Positions 35,483 through 43,035 of a DNA stretch of 64,000 nucleotides are shown here, one piece after another (position 1 is the stretch's first letter; the number at the start of each line of letters is the position of its first letter). Made by a program: the position numbers and the translations under genes. Origin of the DNA: an uncultured Arthrobacter sp. GTDB taxonomy: Bacteria > Actinomycetota > Actinomycetes > Actinomycetales > Micrococcaceae. The stretch lies in the NCBI RefSeq assembly GCF_947495145.1, contig NZ_CANLXP010000014.1, forward strand, positions 1-64,000, written 5' to 3'. The notes below the pieces were generated by a model. The model was not told the DNA's origin. It made no database searches and saw only the letters and a program-made list of their open reading frames with translations.

Positions 35483-35828
35483 GGTTCGAGCGGTTTTCGG
35501 GTGGAGTGACCGGCCACTTCCCTTCGAAGCGGCCACCCGCCATCAGGAAGGAGTCTTCCAACAACTCGCCGAGCTCTTCGGCGTCGATATGGTCCATCCG
35601 CACCAGAACAAGCTGCGGCGACCTTTCGTGGTGTGGCGTCCAGAAGTAGGTTCGCGGATCCGTGCCGGCCAAGGGCTTCACACTCGGTGGTCTTGACGGT
35701 CAGAACTCCCGGCTCCCAGATGCGTGCCATCAGGTTCTTCGCGAACCAGGCGGGCTGCCCCAACGTGGGCGTTCAACGACGCCCGGCAAATCACGACAGA
35801 TCCGTCTCACGTCCGCTTCAGTGGTCAT
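35370..35828 (-). pseudogene. MmcQ/YjbR family protein, frameshifted
   Basis: Three minus-strand frames join into one homologous protein. It starts MTTEADVRRICRDLPGVVERPRWG at ATG 35828, shifts near 35762 to QPAWFAKNLMARIWEPGVLTVKTTE, and shifts again near 35675 to DPRTYFWTPHHERSPQLVLVRMDH followed by ELGELLEDSFLMAGG. The MmcQ/YjbR fold (CyaY-like, DNA-binding) is clear, but no single frame is complete, so it is most likely a pseudogene. The third frame runs on to a stop at 35370, inside the opposite gene. The 35829-35973 stretch holds only the end of an unidentified open frame (DMTSELVVLKNDAVR, plus strand, stop near 35963). Confidence 0.75.
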
Positions 35829-35973
35829 GCCCTAACTCTGGCATCGGACGGCAAAGAGGGCGAGGGCGGCCAGGCAGAGGGGCGACGGCGAGATCGGCGG
35901 CACCGCGATCGAGTGCGACATGACCTCGGAGCTGGTGGTGCTGAAGAACGACGCCGTTCGGTAACTTCGCCGG

Positions 35974-36234
35974 CTACCGGCTGTAGTGGTACCGGCACTG
36001 GGCGACGCGGATCTCCCCGTCGACGACCTTGTATACGAGCCTGTGCTCGTCGTTGATCCGTCGGGACCAATATCCCTGAAACCCGTGCTTCAGCGGTTCC
36101 GGTTTGCCAATGCCCTCGTTGCCATTTCGCTGCACGTCTTGAATCAGGCTGTTGATCCGTTTGAGGATTTTACGGTCCTCAGTCTGCCACCAGATGTAGT
36201 CTTCCCAGGCAGATTCATCCCAGAGCAGCTTCAT
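35974..36234 (-). CDS. yoeB: YoeB family mRNA interferase toxin
   Basis: An 86-residue RelE/YoeB-fold toxin. The catalytic set is present: Glu in IGKPEPLKHGF, Arg in SRRINDEHRLVYKV, and the C-terminal His-Tyr in CRYHYSR. YoeB binds the ribosome and cuts mRNA in the A site. The ATG overlaps the antitoxin stop by 4 nt (ATGA). Length and all key residues match active family members, so the toxin looks intact. Confidence 0.92.
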   Translation of the reverse strand: MKLLWDESAWEDYIWWQTEDRKILKRINSLIQDVQRNGNEGIGKPEPLKHGFQGYWSRRINDEHRLVYKVVDGEIRVAQCRYHYSR

Positions 36235-36482
36235 TCGACAAGATCGTGCGCAGCACCCTCGCCGCGCTCAAGGTTCTCAATGGCGCCGAGGAGCCGTCGA
36301 GCGTTCTCAGGGCTCCGAAGCAGGTAGGCAGTTTCCTTCAGGGACTGGTAATCGTCCAGCGAGACGATAACGACGGGATCCTTACCTGCGCGCGTGATTA
36401 CTATCTCTTCACGATCATCGAGCACGGCGTCGAGCGTCGCTGCATAGTTCGCCCGTGATTCGGAATAGGTCATGGTCTTCAT
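36231..36482 (-). CDS. yefM: YefM/Phd family antitoxin
   Basis: An 83-residue antitoxin beginning MKTMTYSESRANYAATLDAVL, with the Phd/YefM N-terminal DNA-binding fold and a C-terminal toxin-binding helix (ENARRLLGAIENLERG). I place the start at ATG 36482, which has a perfect AAGGAGG; the frame is open to 36665 but without homology. It neutralises the YoeB toxin and represses the operon through the palindromes upstream. Confidence 0.9.
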   Translation of the reverse strand: MKTMTYSESRANYAATLDAVLDDREEIVITRAGKDPVVIVSLDDYQSLKETAYLLRSPENARRLLGAIENLERGEGAAHDLVE

Positions 36483-36493
36483 GGGTCCTCCTT

Positions 36494-36513
36494 GCGTACA
36501 AATTATTGTACGC
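36494..36513. promoter_or_regulatory. YefM operator palindrome
   Basis: GCGTACAA (36494-36501), a 4-nt centre, and TTGTACGC (36506-36513): a perfect 8-4-8 inverted repeat 12 nt before the yefM ATG. A second TGTACA core lies at 36557-36562. E. coli YefM-YoeB binds a long and a short palindrome with a TGTACA core, so autoregulation is likely. Confidence 0.8.
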
Positions 36514-36582
36514 CTCCGAGGGCAATACTCGACAACGGTATCGAGGTCGCAATAGTTGTACATGCCGTCGGGAGAAGTGCGC

Positions 36583-39500
36583 ATGAGTATCCTTGATCTA
36601 ATGGCTTCCGCTGCCCCGCCCACAGTAAGTGCTGAACAGATCCGCCTTCTCGTTGGCGCGTCCACTTTTCAGAAAGGTGGCTCGTACGCCCGCAAAGGTT
36701 CGGCCTATGACCTGTCGTGGAACACCCGGTTCACCGAGCTGACAGGAAAGGTCGAGGGATCTCGCAGCGCGTCCTACCGGACAACAGTGAAGTTCTCGAA
36801 CTCCGACCTCACACCGGGACCCCTCTATGGCGTCTGCACGTGCCCGATGCGCAGCAACTGCAAGCATGTCGCTGCCCTGCTCCTGACCCACAACGCCGAG
36901 CAGTCAGAGGCCAACACTGACCATCTGGCTCTTCCGCCCAAGCCGGCCAGGCAGCCAGAGGTGAAGAAGCGTCGCGCCGCCCAGGCGCCGTCGTCGTCCT
37001 GGCAGGGAAGCCTGGACGCACTGGTGAAACCGGCCAGCCCATACGGCAACTCCTACTCCGTCAGCGGCTACTCCTCCCGTGCGGTGCGTCCGTCAATACC
37101 GCTTGCCCTGCAGTTCGAACTGCGCGAGGGATCCGACTACAAGACGAAATATGCCCAGCGCACTTCGACCGCGCCGCGCACCGTGCATCTTCAGGTGAAG
37201 CCGGTGCAGCGGAGCGCCGCGGGCAATTGGGTTGTTGGGCAACTGCGGTGGGAGACGTTCAATGCCGGCTACTCGCCCGGTGAATTGAATGAAGCGCACT
37301 GGGACTGGATGTGTACCTTCGCTGCGGTGAGCCAGCGCGGCCAGCGATACCACGGCTACGGCACTCCGCTTAGGCTGAACGACTTCCGGTCGTCGCTGCT
37401 CTGGGATGTGCTGAAGCGCGCTCGTGCAGTGGGCGTGGAGCTTGTCGGGGCGGGTAAGGGAACAACGGTCGCTCTTCACGACTCAGCGACCGTGGATCTC
37501 AACGTGAGTTTTGAGAACGTGAGCTCTGAAGGCGGAGGGCTGATGCTGACCCCTATCGCCGAGGCTGACGGCCAGGTGCTCGACCCCGCGGCGCTGGGTC
37601 TTGTCGGTTCTCCCGCGCATGGACTCTTCTGGTGGGACGGTGATGGCCCGCTCGCTTCCCGGAGCGTCGGGTTGGCTCCGACAACGGCCCCGGTGCCGGA
37701 GGCTATTCGCCCCCTGATCACCACCCGAACACCGCTGCAGATCCCTGCGGCAGGGCGCGATGTTTTCTTTACCGAGTACTACCCACAACTGCTCCAACAG
37801 ATCGGCGTGGTGTCCAGGGACGGCTCCGTCGAACTGCCGGAGATCACACCTCCCACACTGGTCCTTTCTGTCACCTACGCACCTGCACCGTCCTCCCGCC
37901 GTCGCTCAGCCGCCGGACCCGACAGCGCCAGGGGATCCGTGTCACTGAGCTGGTCCTGGGAGTACACCCATGGAGGAACGACGACAGTGCATCCGCTTCC
38001 CGACAAAGGCACGGGCCACCGGGACCGGCCTGCGGAAGCCGGCACCCTGACCGCAGTTGCCGAAGGGCTCGATGGTTTCCGCGCCGCCTGGTATGACGCT
38101 TTTCCGAGGCCGGCGGAAGGCTTCCCGGGCCGCACGGAGCCGAGGGAGCTGCACGGAGTGGCCGCAGCACGGTTCGTCGCCGAACTGGTGCCGGAACTCG
38201 AAGCCCTGGAGCACGTGCGCGTTGAGCAGAGCGAGGATGTCCCGGATTACACGGAGCTGACCGAGCAGCCAACGGTATCCGTGAGCACCACCGAGACGGA
38301 GGACCGCGACTGGTTCGGCCTGGGCGTCAGCGTCTCCCTGGGTGGGACGGAGGTTCCGTTCGGTGAGCTGTTCCGCGCGCTCGCCCTCGATGAGCGGCAT
38401 CTGCTCCTCCCGGGCGGCGGCTACTTTGCCCTGGATCAGCCGGAGTTCGCCCAGCTGCGCAGGCTGATCGAAGAAGCTCGTTCACTGCAGGACAAGGACA
38501 CCGATGAGCTGCGGATCAGCAGGTTCCAGGCCGGTCTGTGGGAGGAGCTGACAGACCTTGCGGCCACAGCCGAACAGGCCGAGTCCTGGCGGAACTCGGT
38601 CACCGCGCTGCTCGAGTTGTCCGAGGTGCCCATCCGGGACGTGCCTGCGGGTGTCAACGCGACGCTTCGGCCGTACCAGCAGGAAGGATTCAGCTGGCTG
38701 GCCTTCCTATGGGAACACGGACTCGGCGGTATCCTCGCCGACGATATGGGGCTGGGGAAGACTCTGCAGTCCCTGGCGCTGATCGCGCACACCCGGGAAG
38801 TAGGGCAGGAAACGCGGCCGTTCCTCGTCGTCGCTCCCACCTCGGTGGTGCCCAACTGGGCCGCGGAGGCACATCGGTTCGCACCGCACCTGCGGGCGGA
38901 GGCGGTAACGGACACCCTGCGCCGCAGCGGTGCCGACCCGGCCGCGCTGGCGGCAAGCAACGACGTCGTTATTGTTTCCTACACGCTGTTCCGGCTGGAT
39001 TACGAGGCGTACGCGGGGCAAAAGTGGGCAGGGCTGATCCTGGACGAGGCACAGTTCGTGAAGAATCCGGTGACCCGGGCCAGCCAGAATGCGCGGGATT
39101 TCCCGGCGCCGTTCAAGCTGGCGATCACCGGCACGCCGATGGAGAACAACCTGATGGAGCTGTGGTCCCTCTTCGCGATTACCGCGCCCGGACTGTTTCC
39201 CAGTTCCCGAAGGTTCGCGGACTATTATCAGCGGCCCATCGAGAGGGAGTCCGACGGCGATCGGTTGGCGCAGTTACGGCGGCGGATTCGTCCGCTGATC
39301 ACCCGCCGCACCAAGGAGCTGGTGGCCCGGGATCTGCCGCCCAAGCAGGAGCAGGTGCTCGAACTTGAGCTTGCGCCGCGGCACCGCACCATCTATCAGA
39401 GGCACCTGCAGCGCGAGCGCCAGAAGGTCCTTGGACTGCTCGATGACATGAATAAAAACCGGTTCGAGATCTTCCGGTCGCTCACAATGCTGCGCCGGCT

Positions 39501-40050
39501 GAGTCTGGACGCTTCACTGGTGGACGAGAAGTACGCAACAGTTCCCTCGAGCAAGCTGGACGCGTTGTTCGAACAGCTTGAGGACATTGTCGCGGAGGGC
39601 CACCGGGCGCTGGTGTTCAGCCAATTCACCGGGTTCCTGGCCAAAGCAGTTGAGCGGCTGGAGGCGGCCGGGATGGAGTACGCCTACCTGGACGGAAAGA
39701 CCCGCCGACGTGCGCAAGTGGTCGAGAAGTTCAAATCCGGGAAAGCTCCGGTGTTCCTGATCAGCCTCAAGGCAGGCGGGTTCGGTCTGAACCTGGCGGA
39801 GGCGGACTACGTCTTCCTGCTGGACCCCTGGTGGAATCCAGCCAGTGAAAATCAGGCGGTGGACAGGGCGCACCGGATTGGGCAGCACCGCAACGTGATG
39901 GTGTACCGGCTGGTGGCCAAGGACACCATCGAGGAAAAAGTCATGGCGCTGAAGGAGAAGAAGGCCAAGCTCTTCACCGCGGTCATGGACGACGACGCCA
40001 TGTTCTCTTCCGCTCTCACGGCCAGTGATGTGCGGGGTCTCTTTGAATGA
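36583..40050 (+). CDS. SWIM zinc finger SNF2-type helicase
   Basis: A 1155-residue protein. Near residues 84-102 is a SWIM zinc finger (CTCPMRSNCKHVAALLL, CxC...CxH). A long middle region follows, then the SNF2 ATPase: Walker A GGILADDMGLGKTLQSL near 720, Walker B LILDEAQFVKNP near 819, GTPMENNLMELWSLF, and the C-lobe LVFSQFTGFLAKAVERL and DPWWNPASENQAVDRAHRIGQ. It is a DNA-dependent ATP-driven translocase, with a probable role in transcription recycling or DNA transactions as for bacterial RapA-type proteins. I use ATG 36583, after GGGAGAAG. It is divergent from yefM-yoeB and monocistronic, followed by a hairpin at 40106. Confidence 0.9.
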   Translation: MSILDLMASAAPPTVSAEQIRLLVGASTFQKGGSYARKGSAYDLSWNTRFTELTGKVEGSRSASYRTTVKFSNSDLTPGPLYGVCTCPMRSNCKHVAALLLTHNAEQSEANTDHLALPPKPARQPEVKKRRAAQAPSSSWQGSLDALVKPASPYGNSYSVSGYSSRAVRPSIPLALQFELREGSDYKTKYAQRTSTAPRTVHLQVKPVQRSAAGNWVVGQLRWETFNAGYSPGELNEAHWDWMCTFAAVSQRGQRYHGYGTPLRLNDFRSSLLWDVLKRARAVGVELVGAGKGTTVALHDSATVDLNVSFENVSSEGGGLMLTPIAEADGQVLDPAALGLVGSPAHGLFWWDGDGPLASRSVGLAPTTAPVPEAIRPLITTRTPLQIPAAGRDVFFTEYYPQLLQQIGVVSRDGSVELPEITPPTLVLSVTYAPAPSSRRRSAAGPDSARGSVSLSWSWEYTHGGTTTVHPLPDKGTGHRDRPAEAGTLTAVAEGLDGFRAAWYDAFPRPAEGFPGRTEPRELHGVAAARFVAELVPELEALEHVRVEQSEDVPDYTELTEQPTVSVSTTETEDRDWFGLGVSVSLGGTEVPFGELFRALALDERHLLLPGGGYFALDQPEFAQLRRLIEEARSLQDKDTDELRISRFQAGLWEELTDLAATAEQAESWRNSVTALLELSEVPIRDVPAGVNATLRPYQQEGFSWLAFLWEHGLGGILADDMGLGKTLQSLALIAHTREVGQETRPFLVVAPTSVVPNWAAEAHRFAPHLRAEAVTDTLRRSGADPAALAASNDVVIVSYTLFRLDYEAYAGQKWAGLILDEAQFVKNPVTRASQNARDFPAPFKLAITGTPMENNLMELWSLFAITAPGLFPSSRRFADYYQRPIERESDGDRLAQLRRRIRPLITRRTKELVARDLPPKQEQVLELELAPRHRTIYQRHLQRERQKVLGLLDDMNKNRFEIFRSLTMLRRLSLDASLVDEKYATVPSSKLDALFEQLEDIVAEGHRALVFSQFTGFLAKAVERLEAAGMEYAYLDGKTRRRAQVVEKFKSGKAPVFLISLKAGGFGLNLAEADYVFLLDPWWNPASENQAVDRAHRIGQHRNVMVYRLVAKDTIEEKVMALKEKKAKLFTAVMDDDAMFSSALTASDVRGLFE

Positions 40051-40105
40051 GCGGGCGGGCGGAGTTGCTGCGTCAAAGTGGCACGCGCCCCCGCATCAGT
40101 AGGAT

Positions 40106-40135
40106 GACCGGCAGGATCTTGCCGTTCTGCCGGTC
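40106..40135 (+). terminator. Putative hairpin terminator after the SNF2 gene
   Basis: GACCGGCAG (40106-40114) pairs with CTGCCGGTC (40127-40135), a perfect 9-bp stem with a 12-nt loop, followed by TTGACC and no long U-tract. It lies 56 nt after the SNF2 stop and before the hipB operators. Confidence 0.55.
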
Positions 40136-40175
40136 TTGACCTATGAACCTGACCGTTTTCGACGTGACTCGGCGC

Positions 40176-40199
40176 GAATCGGAACGTTCGTACCGATTC
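40176..40199. promoter_or_regulatory. HipB operator 1
   Basis: A 24-nt inverted repeat, GAATCGG (40176-40182) against CCGATTC (40193-40199), with further matched pairs inside. It lies about 90 nt before hipB. A second, less perfect copy follows at 40247-40267. Confidence 0.7.
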
Positions 40200-40246
40200 A
40201 TGCTTAATCTCCGTTGAAAAGCTCGTTTGTGCCCCCCATACTGAAA

Positions 40247-40267
40247 GAATCGGTACGATCGTGCCGG
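40247..40267. promoter_or_regulatory. HipB operator 2 (imperfect)
   Basis: The half-site GAATCGGTACG at 40247-40257 repeats that of the first operator, opposed by a degenerate CGTGCCGG at 40260-40267. It is 71 nt from operator 1 (about seven helical turns) and 18 nt before hipB. Confidence 0.55.
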
Positions 40268-40285
40268 AAGAGGAGTGGGTGAACG

Positions 40286-40543
40286 GTGGCCTTCGAACGA
40301 ACCCTTGCGGAATCGGTGCGTGCCCGGCGCGTCGCAGAGCACCTTACCCAAGCTGATCTCGCTGACCTTGCCGGCGTTTCGGAACGATTTGTCCGATCCG
40401 TTGAACACGGGAAACCGACAGTCAGGTTGGAGTCGCTGCTGGTGGTCCTTCGCACGCTGGGACTGGATCTTGCTGTCACAGGTTGGCGCCGCGAGGCGCA
40501 GGGCGCTGAAGGGCCGGAATTGCAGGGTCGTGGTGCACGGTGA
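40286..40543 (+). CDS. hipB: HipB-type HTH antitoxin
   Basis: An 85-residue Xre/HipB helix-turn-helix protein (VRARRVAEHLTQADLADLAGVSERFVRSVE at residues 11-40). GTG start after GAGGAG. It should bind the two GAATCGG operators and, in an intact module, the HipA kinase. The frame is complete although the partner gene is broken. Overlaps hipA by 4 nt. Confidence 0.85.
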   Translation: MAFERTLAESVRARRVAEHLTQADLADLAGVSERFVRSVEHGKPTVRLESLLVVLRTLGLDLAVTGWRREAQGAEGPELQGRGAR

Positions 40544-41625
40544 AGTCATTCGAGGATGCCAAGGATCAGCGGCAGGCTGACGTATACAAACAAGGCGTCC
40601 TCGCCGCACGACTCGAACGGCATGAGAGTGGAACACGGTTCAGCTATCTGCCGGAATACCTTGTGACGGGCGGTCCCGCGGTGGCGGTATCGCTACCGCT
40701 GTCGTCCGAAGCCGTGGTCACGGCCAGTGGCGCTGTGCCTTCGTTCTTCGCTGGATTGCTGCCTGAAGGACGCCGCCTGTCATTGCTGCGCAGGGCAGTT
40801 AAGACGTCGATTGACGATGAACTGTCCCTTCTGCTCGCAGTGGGAGGTGACACAGTGGGCGATGTGCAGATCGTGCCCAAGGGCAGGGTCGTGGCGGAAA
40901 TTGCTCCCGCCGTCGTACTGGATCCCAAGGCCCCCGTTGACTTCGACGAGGTGGTGGAACAGACCGGGATTGACCCAAGCGCGTTGGCTGGCGTTCAGGA
41001 CAAGCTTTCGGCAGGAATGGTCTCGCTTCCCGTGGAAGCAGCGGGAAGGCGCTTCATCCTGAAACTGGATCCGCCCGACTTTCGGCATGTGGTCGAGAAC
41101 GAGTTCCTGATGTACTCGTATGCGCGCCGACTGAAGATACCCACCAGCGCAGTGAATGTACTGCGTGATGTCGCGGGGCGTCCTGGGTTGTTGGTCGAGC
41201 GATTCGATCGGGAGACGGACGAGCAGGGGGCCCTTCGCCGGCTGGCGGTGGAGGATACGACTCAAGTCATGGGGCTGCATCCGGCCGCTAAATACGACGT
41301 GCCCTATGAACAGTTCTGCAGGGAACTCGTTGCACTCTGCGATGCACCGCTGCCGGCACTGCGCAACCTGGCGCTGCAGCTGGTATCCGCCTGGCTGACG
41401 GGGAACGGTGACCTCCACGCAAAGAACGATTCGCTCCTGCGGGACGCGGGGCGGTCGGATTGCGATCTCGCCCATCTACGACATTCCGTCGACTGTGGTC
41501 TACGGAGACCGATCGCTTGCTTTGCCAGTAACGGGAAAGCGGACGGGTATTTCGCGCAAACATTTCTTGAGCTGGATGGAAGATTTGGGCCTGCCGCAGC
41601 GGGTAGCGCCGCGCCGGCACAAGCG
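40540..41625 (+). pseudogene. hipA: hipA toxin kinase, frameshifted and 3'-truncated
   Basis: From GTG 40540 the frame is HipA-like through VQDKLSAGMVSLP and WLTGNGDLHAKNDSLLRDAG (catalytic loop, near 41440). There it slips: the expected continuation ISPIYDIPSTVVYGD (the segment with the Mg-binding Asp) is in another frame from about 41463, running to LSWMEDLGLPQRVA near 41610. The usual C-terminal 60 or so residues are absent; the sequence merges into the end of the opposite hydrolase gene at about 41632. One short indel near 41448 plus loss of the 3' end should inactivate this Ser/Thr kinase toxin. Confidence 0.8.
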
Positions 41626-41631
41626 CAAGGA

Positions 41632-42384
41632 TTACGACGACGACGCCAGCCACCCAGCCACGCGCTGGGCGAACCACTCCTGCTTCTGGAACGGGATGCC
41701 GTGGCCGCAGCCGTCGACAACGTCGAGTTCGCTGCCGGGCAGGGCTTCGTGTAGCGCTTCAGCTGAGCGGCGCATCAGGAACCGCTCGCGGTCGCCGACC
41801 ATGATGAGGGCATCACCGGGAAACCGGGACCACCCATCGGGAATCTGGAAGCGGAGGTTCTCGCCGACGGCACCCACCATGGTGGAACGGGAGATACCCG
41901 CGCTGGTGCGGATGTATTGCTCCATCAGTCCCGGTGGAACGAACAGTTCGCGTGCCTGAAGCTTTGCGAACCAACGTCTGCGGACAAGGGGCGAGGCGAT
42001 TCCGAGCGCCTGCAGCGTGAGCTGAGTGAAGGGCATCGACTTCGCCTGCGCGCTGATCACCAGCACCCTATCCACCAGATCCGGGCGGGACGCGGCAAGC
42101 TGCACAGCGAGCTGCGCCCCGAGGGAGAAGCCGATCACCGCCACTGGGCGCTGAACTTGCCGGGAGAGCATCTCGGCGAGCGTTTCGACAGTGTCCGCAT
42201 GCGACCGATAGGGTTCCTCGGCGCTGCGGCCGTGGCCTGGCAGGTCCGGAACCAACACCTGGTGCTTCGGTTCCAGGGACCGGCGCAGCAAGTCCCACAT
42301 CCAGCCCGCTACGCCGCCGCCGTGAAGGAGCAGGATGGGGGAGTTGCCGGGGGAGCCGAACGAATCCGCATGCATAGTGTCCAT
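41632..42384 (-). CDS. Alpha/beta hydrolase
   Basis: A 250-residue alpha/beta-hydrolase fold protein. Oxyanion loop ILLLHGGGVAGWMWD, nucleophile elbow VIGFSLGAQLAV, acid in ALIMVGDRERFL and catalytic His in VDGCGHGIPF. Start ATG 42384 (MDTMHADSFG) or 42375. It could act on esters or similar bonds; substrate unknown. Its 3' end abuts the truncated hipA copy. Confidence 0.8.
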   Translation of the reverse strand: MDTMHADSFGSPGNSPILLLHGGGVAGWMWDLLRRSLEPKHQVLVPDLPGHGRSAEEPYRSHADTVETLAEMLSRQVQRPVAVIGFSLGAQLAVQLAASRPDLVDRVLVISAQAKSMPFTQLTLQALGIASPLVRRRWFAKLQARELFVPPGLMEQYIRTSAGISRSTMVGAVGENLRFQIPDGWSRFPGDALIMVGDRERFLMRRSAEALHEALPGSELDVVDGCGHGIPFQKQEWFAQRVAGWLASSS

Positions 42385-42426
42385 GTTTCCAGAGCCCGGG
42401 ACGCGAATGCTCCCTAGGATTAGCGC

Positions 42427-42978
42427 ATGATTCTGACCCAACTGCCTCCCCAACCGCTGCGGGTGATCGTCGAGCCGACAGACGGAGCGGAGTGGTGGCA
42501 AGTCATGGGTGCGCTCGGCCCATTGGCAGTCCTCCTGGCGGCTGTCATTACCGGCGCCGTCGCATGGAAGAGCGTTCGGCAGTCGCAAAAAGCGCTGGAA
42601 CAGGAGGTTGACGCTGACCGGCGCAACCTTGCGCAGCGATCACTCGCCGACCAAAAAGCCCAGTGGTGGGAACGTGTCCAGTGGGCACTCGACGCTTCCT
42701 TCTCCAGTGATCTCAACCGGAAAGCGGCGGGGATCGCTATGGTTCGGGTGCTCAGCGAACCGGAGTGGCTGACGGCCGAGGAGTTCCTGCTTCTTGACGC
42801 CGCCTGGCGGGAAGGGCTGGAGCCGACCGCAGCACGCGGCGCCCGCATCCAGAGCAACGCGGCAGATTCACGAGTGAGGGTGGAAGCGGCTCGCTTGCGC
42901 GTTGCCCTCGATCGCCGCCTGAGGCGTGTCACGCCGGAATGGGTTGGGCAGCTAGCTCATGACGCACATTCGGGTTGA
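42427..42978 (+). CDS. Membrane-anchored protein of unknown function
   Basis: A 183-residue protein with one membrane helix near residues 26-47 (VMGALGPLAVLLAAVITGAVAW), then a charged coiled-coil-like region (QSQKALEQEVDADRRNLAQRSLADQKAQWWERVQWAL) in the cytoplasm. I do not recognise a family. It is divergent from the hydrolase gene by 42 nt and convergent with the transketolase gene. Confidence 0.6.
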   Translation: MILTQLPPQPLRVIVEPTDGAEWWQVMGALGPLAVLLAAVITGAVAWKSVRQSQKALEQEVDADRRNLAQRSLADQKAQWWERVQWALDASFSSDLNRKAAGIAMVRVLSEPEWLTAEEFLLLDAAWREGLEPTAARGARIQSNAADSRVRVEAARLRVALDRRLRRVTPEWVGQLAHDAHSG

Positions 42979-43035
42979 CCCTCGAGGTTCCGCGTTTTAT
43001 GGACGCTCTGGGTGGCTGAAGCCGTCAGGCAGGAA

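Noticed and set aside
36241-36665. Longer YefM start (up to 36665)
   Set aside because: The extra residues have no homology and cross the operator; the perfect AAGGAGG belongs to ATG 36482.
41408-41959. Separate 183-codon gene after hipA
   Set aside because: Its first part is the out-of-frame continuation of HipA and the rest is antisense to the hydrolase gene.
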